A DNA stretch of 64,000 bases, from the NCBI RefSeq assembly GCF_042649045.1, contig NZ_JBHSEF010000008.1, positions 1-64,000 on the forward strand. Direction: 5' to 3'. The position numbers and the translations under genes were made by a program. The notes beneath the pieces are model-generated. The model was not told the origin of the DNA and searched no databases. It saw nothing but the letters and a program-made list of their open reading frames with translations. The DNA is from Chryseomicrobium palamuruense (GTDB lineage: Bacteria > Bacillota > Bacilli > Bacillales_A > Planococcaceae). Within the stretch, counting starts at the first letter, position 1, and each line of letters begins with the position of its first letter. Shown here piece after piece: positions 51,381 to 58,668 of this stretch.

Positions 51381-52028
51381 TTAATATTTATTTGTTTGAC
51401 AATCGATTTCTATAAAATGCTCAAATTCAACTGTACAAGTAGCTTGAGCACTTGTTATCGAGGTCATCCATTCGGTAAACTCTTCTGCTTGTTCAGCACG
51501 TACATCAATCAAAAGATTTACATTATCTGTATACTTAATTTCATTTAAAAGATAAACACTGGATCGTAGGTTATTTTCAATTTTACCTAATAAATGATAA
51601 TCGATTTTTACATTGTAGCGTAGATGATTGACACACTCTACTAGTCCACTTGCTTTGATAGCTTCAGAAACCGCACTCCCATACGCTCGAATTAGACCGC
51701 CACCACCTAATTTGATGCCACCAAAATAGCGTGTGACAACAGCTGTGACATGACGTACCTGTTGCTTTTTCAATACTTCGAGCATAGGAACGCCTGCAGT
51801 TCCACTAGGTTCCCCATCGTCATTTGCTTTTTGGATTTGATTTTGATTCCCAATCACATAAGCTGAACAATTATGATTCGCCCCTTTATGTTGATTTTTT
51901 ATGAAATTGATAAATTCTTGTGCTTCTTCTTCCGTTTCTGTTCGTTGCAAATAACAAATGAAGCGAGATTTTTGAATAACCGTCTCGTTAGAAACGGCCT
52001 GTTTTATCGTAATGTAATTTGAATTCAT
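51381..52028 (-). CDS. yvyE: YvyE, IMPACT/YigZ (UPF0029) family protein
   Basis: A 215-aa protein with the N-terminal UPF0029 domain (KSRFICYLQR, NDDGEPSGTAGVPMLEVL, TRYFGGIKLGGGGLIRAYG) and a C-terminal DUF1949 ferredoxin-like domain. Eukaryotic IMPACT binds Gcn1; the bacterial role is unclear, possibly nucleic-acid or ribosome-linked. In B. subtilis yvyE is divergent from degS-degU. Here it is divergent from degU alone. GGAGCAGG precedes the ATG at 52028. Confidence 0.93.
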   Translation of the reverse strand: MNSNYITIKQAVSNETVIQKSRFICYLQRTETEEEAQEFINFIKNQHKGANHNCSAYVIGNQNQIQKANDDGEPSGTAGVPMLEVLKKQQVRHVTAVVTRYFGGIKLGGGGLIRAYGSAVSEAIKASGLVECVNHLRYNVKIDYHLLGKIENNLRSSVYLLNEIKYTDNVNLLIDVRAEQAEEFTEWMTSITSAQATCTVEFEHFIEIDCQTNKY

Positions 52029-52401
52029 TGCCTGCTCCTTTTTAAAAATTGAAATCGTAATGTAATATAATTTTAATATCCTTTTGGGAAATAAGTGCTA
52101 TAATAGATTCTGTCAGGTTTTGAAATTGTGTATCTTGAGATACAGATGTACCCCCTACAACTTAGGAGTTGACAACTAGACACGCTAGAAATCTATTTAT
52201 CTCCGTTTCTAATTTTATTTGTTCGTGCAGGAATACATGAAATGGAAACAATTCATCAGCTTATTCGTCTTATTTAAGTATACATGGCTTGATTTTAAAA
52301 CGTTAGTGAGAATTTTTTAAAACTCTAATTTTCAAGTTTACAGCAATAATAAATGAGGAATAAGAATGATAAATGTAACGCAGGCATAGGAGGATATTCG
52401 T
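52029..52401 (+). promoter_or_regulatory. 373-base yvyE-degU intergenic region with promoter and leader hairpins
   Basis: This is where degS lies in B. subtilis; no kinase gene or remnant is visible. It holds an extended -10 promoter toward degU (TGC at 52096-52098 and TATAAT at 52099-52104). Transcripts from there would carry a leader of nearly 300 bases with two hairpins: TGTATCT/AGATACA (about 52129-52144) and CAACT/AGTTG (about 52158-52171). A 27-codon frame lies at 52237-52320. The ribosome site of degU is AGGAGG just before the start. Confidence 0.6.
52237..52320 (+). CDS. Possible small ORF in the degU leader
   Basis: ATG 52237 with AGGA four bases upstream opens a 27-codon frame. The product starts MKWKQFISLFVLFKYTWLDF, basic and hydrophobic enough to insert in a membrane. 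The ribosome site is modest and no homologue is known. The base composition of this AT-rich leader makes chance frames likely. Confidence 0.25.
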   Translation: MKWKQFISLFVLFKYTWLDFKTLVRIF

Positions 52402-53076
52402 ATGACAAAAATTATCATTATAGATGATCATCAACTTTTCCGCGAAGGTGTGAAGCGGATTTTAGATTTTGAAGATACGTTTGAAGTAGTAGCTGAAGGT
52501 GACGATGGATCAGAAGCGTTGCGCTTATATGAAAATCATCGCCCAGATATCGTATTAATGGATATCAATATGCCGATTAAAAGTGGTATTGAAGCAACAC
52601 AAGAATTAATTGCACACTTTCCCGAAGCGAAAGTGATTATGTTATCTATCCATGATGACGAGACGTTTGTTTCGACAGCTCTTAAAACAGGGGCGTCAGG
52701 TTATATGTTGAAAGAGATGGATGCCAATGCCATTGTTCAAGGAATTAAAGTCGTCGATAAAGGCGGCAATTACCTCCATCCGAAAGTTACAAAAAATCTT
52801 GTAAGTGAATTCAGACGTTTAAGTGAACGTGAAAATAAAGGGAACTTCCATCAAACCGACATCCGTCGTCCATTCCATTTGTTGACGAAACGGGAATGTG
52901 AAGTACTCCAGTTATTAACGGATGGACAAAGTAATCGCACAATTGGGGAAACTTTGTTCATCTCAGAAAAAACCGTCAAGAACCATGTATCCAGCATTCT
53001 ACAAAAAATGAATGTGAACGACCGCACCCAAGCAGTTGTGACGGCTATTAAAAATGGTTGGGTTGAAGTGAGATAA
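52402..53076 (+). CDS. degU: NarL-type response regulator DegU, without an adjacent DegS
   Basis: Global regulator of exoenzymes, motility, competence and biofilm in Bacillales, 224 aa. The match to B. subtilis DegU is close: IIDDHQLFREGVKRILDFE, phospho-acceptor Asp in IVLMDINMP (about 54), LKTGASGYMLKEMDA, and the LuxR-type HTH LTKRECEVLQLL ... ISEKTVKNHVSSILQKMNV. The cognate kinase DegS, normally the gene before it, is missing. This recalls the orphan DegU of Listeria. It may act unphosphorylated or take phosphate from another donor. A terminator follows. Confidence 0.95.
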   Translation: MTKIIIIDDHQLFREGVKRILDFEDTFEVVAEGDDGSEALRLYENHRPDIVLMDINMPIKSGIEATQELIAHFPEAKVIMLSIHDDETFVSTALKTGASGYMLKEMDANAIVQGIKVVDKGGNYLHPKVTKNLVSEFRRLSERENKGNFHQTDIRRPFHLLTKRECEVLQLLTDGQSNRTIGETLFISEKTVKNHVSSILQKMNVNDRTQAVVTAIKNGWVEVR

Positions 53077-53087
53077 CTAGTATAAAA

Positions 53088-53122
53088 AAAACAAGCATCT
53101 CGTGCAGGGTGCTTGTTTTTTT
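53088..53122 (+). terminator. Terminator of degU
   Basis: The stem AAACAAGCA/TGCTTGTTT with a short inner extension is followed by a T run. Confidence 0.85.
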
Positions 53123-53263
53123 GCAACTTTTTTTTCTAGATGTCGTTCTGTAAAAGGATGACGAATGCTGGCGGAGAATTCGAACGTTTCATGACAAAAA
53201 GATATTCTGTTTGATTCCGAGACATTTCTATGCCAAAATACGTCTAGCAGGAGGAATGACAAA

Positions 53264-53839
53264 TTGAAAAAACGAGTAGGATGGCTTGTTGGTTTATTGA
53301 TCGTATTGCTACTGAGTGCATGTGCAGGGGAAGAGCAAGCTGCAAATGAAAATTCAACCGCTGATTTAGTTCCACAAGGGAAGCAAGCAATTGAAACACA
53401 TGCTGCTGAATCAACGAACGAAGAGCAGCAAGTTGGTTTTGAAATAGCCGGTGGTGTCATTGAAGAAGCACAAAATGTTCCAGAACAAGAGAAACAGCAA
53501 ATCGTTCAGGCATTTGAACAATATATTGAAGCATTTAATCACGAAAATATCGACGACTACATGGCGCGTATTTCTGAGAATCCAAAAGGATTTGATTATG
53601 AAGCCGAAAAGGAATTTGTTCAAGAGACATTTGAAGAGTACGATACAAAGCGAACACCAAGTGATGTAACCATTATCAAATATGATGAGCAAGAAGCACA
53701 GGTATTTGCCAACCTTGAGATTGAATTAGAACAACATTCAACAGGAGGCAAAGTGACAACAAATGGTCGTCAAGTCACCGTATTCACAAAAGAAGATAAC
53801 AACTGGCTTGTCACCAGTGTATACTTTATACGCGATTAG
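53264..53839 (+). CDS. Secreted lipoprotein with NTF2/SnoaL-like domain
   Basis: A 191-aa lipoprotein. The signal peptide (KKRVGWLVGLLIVLLLSAC) has the lipobox LSAC, and a Gln/Glu/Asn-rich linker follows. From about residue 75, a domain with alternating helix and strands (VQAFEQYIEAFNHENIDDYM, then DVTIIKYDEQEAQVFANLEI and VTVFTKEDNNWLVTSVYFIR) looks like the NTF2/SnoaL or DUF4440 fold. Function is unknown. The start is TTG 53264, nine bases after AGGAGG. It is monocistronic. Confidence 0.75.
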   Translation: MKKRVGWLVGLLIVLLLSACAGEEQAANENSTADLVPQGKQAIETHAAESTNEEQQVGFEIAGGVIEEAQNVPEQEKQQIVQAFEQYIEAFNHENIDDYMARISENPKGFDYEAEKEFVQETFEEYDTKRTPSDVTIIKYDEQEAQVFANLEIELEQHSTGGKVTTNGRQVTVFTKEDNNWLVTSVYFIRD

Positions 53840-53868
53840 AACCTCTTTCTTTTAGAAGGAGGTTTTTT
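53840..53868 (+). terminator. Terminator of the lipoprotein gene
   Basis: The stem AACCTC-TTC/GAA-GAGGTT is followed by six T. Confidence 0.8.
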
Positions 53869-53948
53869 CTATGTATTCGAGCAGCGATTTGCTATGATGA
53901 GTGTACGAGTATATTTCCAAAGGGGCATGTGAAGAAAGGGAAGATTCC

Positions 53949-55265
53949 ATGAACCTTGTTAAAGAATTAGAAGGCAAACTACTAGAGAGACAGCGCCTTG
54001 TCAGTCGTGAAGATGAAATAAATCACGTATTGGCAGACGGCTTGGTAATAGAAGTCAATGGTATCGAGGAAGTTGACCTCTATTATGGTTGGAAACAAAA
54101 AAGATGGAAATGCAATAGGTGTCTGGCGACTCAGCCTCATCAATTTTCCGCCCATCATTGCTTACGTTGCGGCAAGTGGTGCACGTACTGTAGACATTGC
54201 ATCCAAATGGGGAAAATAGCGACTTGTACAAAGTTATTAAAATGGGTAGGTGAGCTGTCGAAAGTATCTCATTTCACTTTAAGCCCACTTGAAACTGCCT
54301 TATCATCTGCTCAACGACAAGCGGCAGATGAGTGGATTGAAAACTATCGGATAGGGAATCAGCATTTAATACATGCGGTTTGTGGGGCTGGCAAAACAGA
54401 GATAATGTTTCAAGTCATCCATCATATGCTTTCTCAGGGCTTACGAGTATGCGTGGCTGCGCCACGTACGGATGTTGTATTGGAATTATATCCGAGGTTT
54501 TGTACAGCTTTCCCACAAGTGACCGTACAAGCGTTTTACGGAGGAGCTGAAAAATCTATAGGCCTTGCCGATATAACGATAGCCACTACGCATCAATTGT
54601 ATCGTTTCACTAAAGTTTTTGATCACATCATTGTTGATGAAGCAGATGCTTTTCCTTATAGCATAGATGACACCCTTATTCAGGCAGTGATTACCTCAAA
54701 AAAAGACAATGGCTGTATTCACTTTGTTTCTGCAACGCCAAACAAGCGGCTTCCCTATGATTCAGAGACCGTACTTTCTAAACGATTTCATGGACAACCG
54801 TTACCGGTGCCACGATTTGAAAAATTGATCGGTTATGAAAAACAACTAAAGAAACATCGGATTCCAAAGAAATTACAGCGTTGGATGACGACATGTGACC
54901 AAAGAAATCTCCCTTATTTGATTTTTCTTCCAACAATCCGACAAATCGAGGATTTCCCGGGAAATATGCCACGAGTCCATGCCGAGCACCCCATGCGAAA
55001 AGAGCGAGTTATACAGTTAAGGAACAAAGAAATTCAAGGATTGTTGACTTCGACGATCCTAGAACGCGGCATCACAATTGAAAATTTACAGGTAGCAGTA
55101 GTCGGGGCTGAAAAACCGATTTTCACGTCCCAGGCACTCATACAGATTGCAGGACGAGTGGGAAGGTCTTCGAAATTTCCAGCAGGCGACATTGTTTTCT
55201 TTCATCATGGTATTTCGGACGCCATGGTAAGAGCGAAACAGACGATTGAAGGACACAATCGATGA
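53949..55265 (+). CDS. comFA: ComFA, DEAD-box-like DNA uptake ATPase
   Basis: Membrane-associated helicase-like motor that pulls single-stranded DNA into the cytosol during transformation. The 438-aa protein has an N-terminal four-cysteine zinc finger (CNRC ... CLRCGKWCTYC, about 37-72), Walker A AVCGAGKTEIMF (about 144-155), DEAD-like box VDEADAFP (about 235) and helicase motif VI AGRVGRSSKFPAGD. The start is set at ATG 53949, the first codon with a purine-rich site (AAAGGGAAG). The ATGA overlap with comFC indicates coupling. No comFB lies between them. Confidence 0.93.
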   Translation: MNLVKELEGKLLERQRLVSREDEINHVLADGLVIEVNGIEEVDLYYGWKQKRWKCNRCLATQPHQFSAHHCLRCGKWCTYCRHCIQMGKIATCTKLLKWVGELSKVSHFTLSPLETALSSAQRQAADEWIENYRIGNQHLIHAVCGAGKTEIMFQVIHHMLSQGLRVCVAAPRTDVVLELYPRFCTAFPQVTVQAFYGGAEKSIGLADITIATTHQLYRFTKVFDHIIVDEADAFPYSIDDTLIQAVITSKKDNGCIHFVSATPNKRLPYDSETVLSKRFHGQPLPVPRFEKLIGYEKQLKKHRIPKKLQRWMTTCDQRNLPYLIFLPTIRQIEDFPGNMPRVHAEHPMRKERVIQLRNKEIQGLLTSTILERGITIENLQVAVVGAEKPIFTSQALIQIAGRVGRSSKFPAGDIVFFHHGISDAMVRAKQTIEGHNR

Positions 55266-55879
55266 AAGACTGTCTACTATGTAGCATTCCAATTCGACAG
55301 CTTACGTGGGGAGGACTAGTGGGAAGGTCTGGGGATTGTATTTGTGACGATTGCCGTTCTGGATTTGAACGAATCGATTCCCAACCTTCGAGAAGTTACT
55401 TTCAAGAAACTATTTATGAAAAGTCATTAGATACTATTCATTGTATCTATAGTTATAACGATTCTATGAAAAGTTTTTTTCATCACTATAAGTTTTTAGA
55501 AGATGCAGCTTTAGCAGAAGTATTTCGAAACGAATTTCTAAAACTTCGTCCAGCTGTTCCGATACCGATTGCACCAAACTTCGACCATCTCAAGAGAAGT
55601 TTCGCCCCGGTAGAAGCGTTACTTCCAGCAGCGAACGTTTTATCCATTCTTGAGAAGAACACACAAGTGAAGCAGTCTACCCGGAAACGGGGTGAACGTG
55701 TAACGTCAACGAATCCATTTTCTATTCGAAGCCATGTAGAGGTTCCAGAAGAAGTATGGTTAGTGGATGACATTTATACAACAGGCACGACACTTCATCA
55801 GGCAGCTTATGTGTTAAAAGAGGCAGGAGTAAAAAAAGTGCACGGGTTCTGTCTTGCCGAAACGTTGTTAAAAAAGTGA
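55262..55879 (+). CDS. comFC: ComFC, phosphoribosyltransferase-like competence protein
   Basis: A 205-aa partner of ComFA in DNA uptake. The N-terminal zinc-binding cysteines (CLLC, CICDDC) and the C-terminal PRT domain with the PRPP loop VWLVDDIYTTGTTLHQAA (about 162-179) are clear. It interacts with ComFA in other Gram-positives. Starts within the comFA stop. The next gene lies 51 bases away, so an operon with it is uncertain. Confidence 0.93.
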   Translation: MKDCLLCSIPIRQLTWGGLVGRSGDCICDDCRSGFERIDSQPSRSYFQETIYEKSLDTIHCIYSYNDSMKSFFHHYKFLEDAALAEVFRNEFLKLRPAVPIPIAPNFDHLKRSFAPVEALLPAANVLSILEKNTQVKQSTRKRGERVTSTNPFSIRSHVEVPEEVWLVDDIYTTGTTLHQAAYVLKEAGVKKVHGFCLAETLLKK

Positions 55880-55930
55880 TGTCAGTTACAGACTGTCGTG
55901 GTACACTGTGAAAAAAAGGGGGATTGTCAT

Positions 55931-56506
55931 TTGAAAAAAGTAGTTATCGTAGTTACGCTTCTTTTCCTACTTCAACCTGTCGTTTATGCTTCAGCTACCA
56001 GTATCCCTGGCTCTGGCAATCAAACAACTACCCAAGTAAAATCACTCACGAAAATTGCAAAAATCCGTTCGACTATTACAAAAGCGACTGTGCAAGAGCA
56101 ACCTGCTAAGCCGCTATCACCGACTGGCCAATCCGTCTATCAACGCCTACTTAATATACATAGTTCATACCATGAGATCCCTTATCTATATGGTGGCACC
56201 ACGAAAACAGGTCTAGATTGCAGCGGATTTATTTATTTAATTCATAATGAAGCAGGTTTACCCATTATGCGGTTAAGCAGTGAAGACTACTTCAAAAAGG
56301 CGAAACCTGTTTTACAACCGGTACCAGGGGATTTAGTTTTCTTTGAAAACACCTATAAACCAGGTATCTCACACATGGGAATTTACATTGGAAATCAACA
56401 ATTCGTGCATGCCGGCTCCAAAGGTGTCGAAATCACGAGACTATCTGTTTCTTATTGGAAAGATCGCTTTGTTTCCTTTAAGCGGTTGGATACAGTAACA
56501 AATTAA
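55931..56506 (+). CDS. Secreted NlpC/P60 cysteine peptidase (cell-wall hydrolase)
   Basis: A 191-aa exported endopeptidase that probably cuts peptidoglycan stem peptides. The signal peptide KKVVIVVTLLFLLQPVVYASA ends near residue 20. A linker of about 55 residues follows, then the NlpC/P60 domain with catalytic Cys in GLDCSGFIYLI (about 97), His in HMGIYIGNQQFVHAG (about 151) and a short end. There is no SH3 or LysM domain. The start is TTG 55931, eight bases after GGGGG. It is closed by a strong terminator and is unrelated to the competence genes before it. Confidence 0.88.
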   Translation: MKKVVIVVTLLFLLQPVVYASATSIPGSGNQTTTQVKSLTKIAKIRSTITKATVQEQPAKPLSPTGQSVYQRLLNIHSSYHEIPYLYGGTTKTGLDCSGFIYLIHNEAGLPIMRLSSEDYFKKAKPVLQPVPGDLVFFENTYKPGISHMGIYIGNQQFVHAGSKGVEITRLSVSYWKDRFVSFKRLDTVTN

Positions 56507-56518
56507 TTTCCTATTTCG

Positions 56519-56550
56519 CATGTACACGATATTGTGTACATGTTTTTTTT
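56519..56550 (+). terminator. Terminator of the NlpC/P60 gene
   Basis: A perfect 9-bp stem CATGTACAC/GTGTACATG with a GATATT loop and a long T run. Confidence 0.9.
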
Positions 56551-56644
56551 TATAGAGTTAGCAAATTCGCATGATGGTGCCAATGTAAGCGATTGCAATA
56601 TAATTGAACTTTCGGAAATAACAGAATTCTTTTTATAATTAGGG

Positions 56645-56673
56645 TTGACGGTCCTTTGTTCTAATTGTATGAT
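56645..56673 (+). promoter_or_regulatory. Sigma-A promoter of ilvD
   Basis: TTGACG (56645-56650) and TATGAT (56668-56673) with an ideal 17-base spacer. Start of transcription would be near 56680, inside an inverted repeat, and about 48 bases before the ilvD ATG. Confidence 0.75.
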
Positions 56674-56676
56674 TAC

Positions 56677-56697
56677 TGCAATATATTTCATATTGCA
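56677..56697. promoter_or_regulatory. Inverted repeat over the ilvD transcription start (candidate operator)
   Basis: TGCAATAT-ATTTC-ATATTGCA is a perfect 8-bp inverted repeat directly after the -10 box. A third copy of the half-site (TGCAATAT, 56594-56601) lies 83 bases upstream, just beyond the -35 region. It does not resemble the CodY consensus. A repressor site is the natural reading. Confidence 0.55.
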
Positions 56698-56727
56698 AAT
56701 GATTACAAAAGAGAAGTTGGTGGTTGC

Positions 56728-58395
56728 ATGCGCAGTGACATGATAAAAAAAGGTGTCGATAGAGCCCCACACCGTAGCTTGTTGTATGCTACGGGTGTGA
56801 AAACGAAAGATCTTGGAAAACCGTTCATCGGTGTATGCAATTCGTATATCGATATTATTCCGGGACATCGGCATTTAAACGTGTTTGCAGAGGTAGTAAA
56901 AGAAGCTATATGGGAAGCTGGCGGCGTTCCATTCGAATTCAACACAATTGGTGTCGACGACGGTATTGCCATGGGCCACATCGGCATGCGTTATTCGTTA
57001 CCGAGTCGAGAACTCATTGCAGACTCTGCTGAGACTGTCATAAACGCTCACTGGTTTGATGGCGTATTTTACATTCCAAACTGTGACAAGATTACACCGG
57101 GTATGCTAATGGCCGCGATGCGTACCAATGTCCCGTCTGTATTCGTTACGGGAGGCCCGATGGAAGCAGGGACTTCTGCAGATGGAAAAGCCTTATCCCT
57201 GACATCTGTTTTTGAAGGGGTCGGCGCATTTAAAGCCGGAAACATGTCGGAACAAGAGCTACTCGATATTGAACAAAATGCGTGTCCGACGTGTGGATCG
57301 TGCTCAGGAATGTTTACAGCCAATTCGATGAACTCATTAATGGAGATTCTAGGTGTCACACCACCTGGAAATGCGACGATTGTGGCAACATCAAATGAAC
57401 GTCACCGCTTGATTAAAGAAGCCGCAAAAAGCTTAATTCGTATGATCGAAGAAGATATCAAACCGCGTGATCTTGTTACAAAAGAAGCCATCGATGATGC
57501 TTTTGCTCTTGATATGGCGATGGGCGGTTCAACAAACACCGTTCTGCATACTTTAGCGATTGCTCACGAAGCTGAAATCCCTTACGACATGAAAGAAATC
57601 AATGAAGTCGCTAAACGAATTCCGTATCTTGCGAAGATCATGCCAGCAAGTGATTATTCGATGCATGATGTTCATTTAGCAGGTGGTTTATCTGCTATTA
57701 TTCGAGAACTTTGCGAAATTCCTGGTGGCATCCATGGAGACCGCATGACAATCACAGGTAAGACGGTCTATGAAAACGTAAAAGATGCGAAGATTCTCAA
57801 TCCAGCAGTCATTCGACCAAAGGATAATCCGTATAGCCCGGTTGGCGGACTTTCTGTTCTGTACGGAAATATTGCACCAGACGGAGGTGTCATTAAGGTA
57901 GGAGCAGTCGATCCTTCCATTCAAACCTTTGTAGGTGAAGCCATCGTCTTTGAATCTCAAGAAGAGGCACAACAAGCCATTGATGAAGGAACAGTGCAAG
58001 AAGGCCACGTCGTCGTCATTCGCTATGAAGGACCTAAAGGTGGACCTGGCATGCCGGAAATGCTAGCGCCTACTTCCGCTATTCAAGGAAGAGGACTAGG
58101 AACCAAAGTGGCACTTATCACGGATGGCCGTTTCTCAGGAGCATCTCGTGGTATATCCATCGGACATATTTCTCCAGAAGCTGCAGATGGAGGTCCGATT
58201 GCACTGATCAAGAACGGCGATCAGATTGAGATCAATCTACCCGAACGAACTATTCAGTTGCTTTGTACAGAGGAAGAACTTCAAAAGCGAGCGGAGGAGC
58301 TTCCGCCGTTTGAACCTAAAATCAAAAAAGGCTATCTCGCTCGATACTCGAAGCTGGTGACATCAGCAAGTACTGGTGGCGTTATGAAAATATAA
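56728..58395 (+). CDS. ilvD: Dihydroxy-acid dehydratase IlvD
   Basis: Third step of isoleucine and valine synthesis: dehydrates dihydroxy acids to 2-keto acids using an iron-sulfur cluster. The 555-aa protein has the cluster cysteines in FYIPNCDKITPGM (about 114-126) and CPTCGSCSGMFTANSMN (about 190-206), plus the conserved GLGTKVALITDGRFSGAS near the C-terminus. The start is ATG 56728, since MRSDMIKKGVDRAPHRSLL is the family start. It is the first gene of the ilv-leu cluster but is separated from ilvB by a T-box terminator. Confidence 0.97.
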   Translation: MRSDMIKKGVDRAPHRSLLYATGVKTKDLGKPFIGVCNSYIDIIPGHRHLNVFAEVVKEAIWEAGGVPFEFNTIGVDDGIAMGHIGMRYSLPSRELIADSAETVINAHWFDGVFYIPNCDKITPGMLMAAMRTNVPSVFVTGGPMEAGTSADGKALSLTSVFEGVGAFKAGNMSEQELLDIEQNACPTCGSCSGMFTANSMNSLMEILGVTPPGNATIVATSNERHRLIKEAAKSLIRMIEEDIKPRDLVTKEAIDDAFALDMAMGGSTNTVLHTLAIAHEAEIPYDMKEINEVAKRIPYLAKIMPASDYSMHDVHLAGGLSAIIRELCEIPGGIHGDRMTITGKTVYENVKDAKILNPAVIRPKDNPYSPVGGLSVLYGNIAPDGGVIKVGAVDPSIQTFVGEAIVFESQEEAQQAIDEGTVQEGHVVVIRYEGPKGGPGMPEMLAPTSAIQGRGLGTKVALITDGRFSGASRGISIGHISPEAADGGPIALIKNGDQIEINLPERTIQLLCTEEELQKRAEELPPFEPKIKKGYLARYSKLVTSASTGGVMKI

Positions 58396-58411
58396 AGCGT
58401 GGAAGAGGTAA

Positions 58412-58643
58412 AAGGATAAGAGTGGTCATTTTCAGAGAGCCGGTGGTGCTGCGAACCGGTAAGGCCCCTTATACCGACATCCCCTCGGAGCGAAGGATGA
58501 ACGTCTTGTACTAGTAAGTCCTTCCGGGTGAAACGCCCGTTATCCTGATAGAGGCAGCAACAGCTGTGAAGTAGGGTGGTACCATGAAGTCAATTCATCC
58601 CTATGCAAGGAACCCGTGTGTTCGTTTGCATAGGGATTTTTTT
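58412..58643 (+). promoter_or_regulatory. T-box riboswitch between ilvD and ilvB, probable isoleucine specifier
   Basis: The T-box core (GAAGTAGGGTGGTACCATG, about 58568-58586) precedes a strong terminator, ATCCCTATGCAA/TTGCATAGGGAT with seven T (58597-58643). Stem I carries the usual apical AGAGAGCCGGTGG ... ACCGGT arm. On its 3' side GACATCCCCTCGGAG puts the codon ATC (58479-58481) at the specifier site, so it should sense uncharged tRNA-Ile. A leucine codon (CTC) three bases on is a less likely alternative. Confidence 0.92.
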
Positions 58644-58668
58644 ATACCCAAATAAAGGAGTGAACCAC

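Noticed and set aside
56606..56620. CodY-box-like sequence upstream of ilvD (AACTTTCGGAAATAA)
   Set aside because: Five mismatches to the 15-base CodY consensus, too weak to call without conservation data.
58482..58487. CTC (Leu) as T-box specifier before ilvB
   Set aside because: It falls in the conserved stretch after the specifier; ATC after GAC fits the usual Stem I arrangement better, although this was judged by eye.
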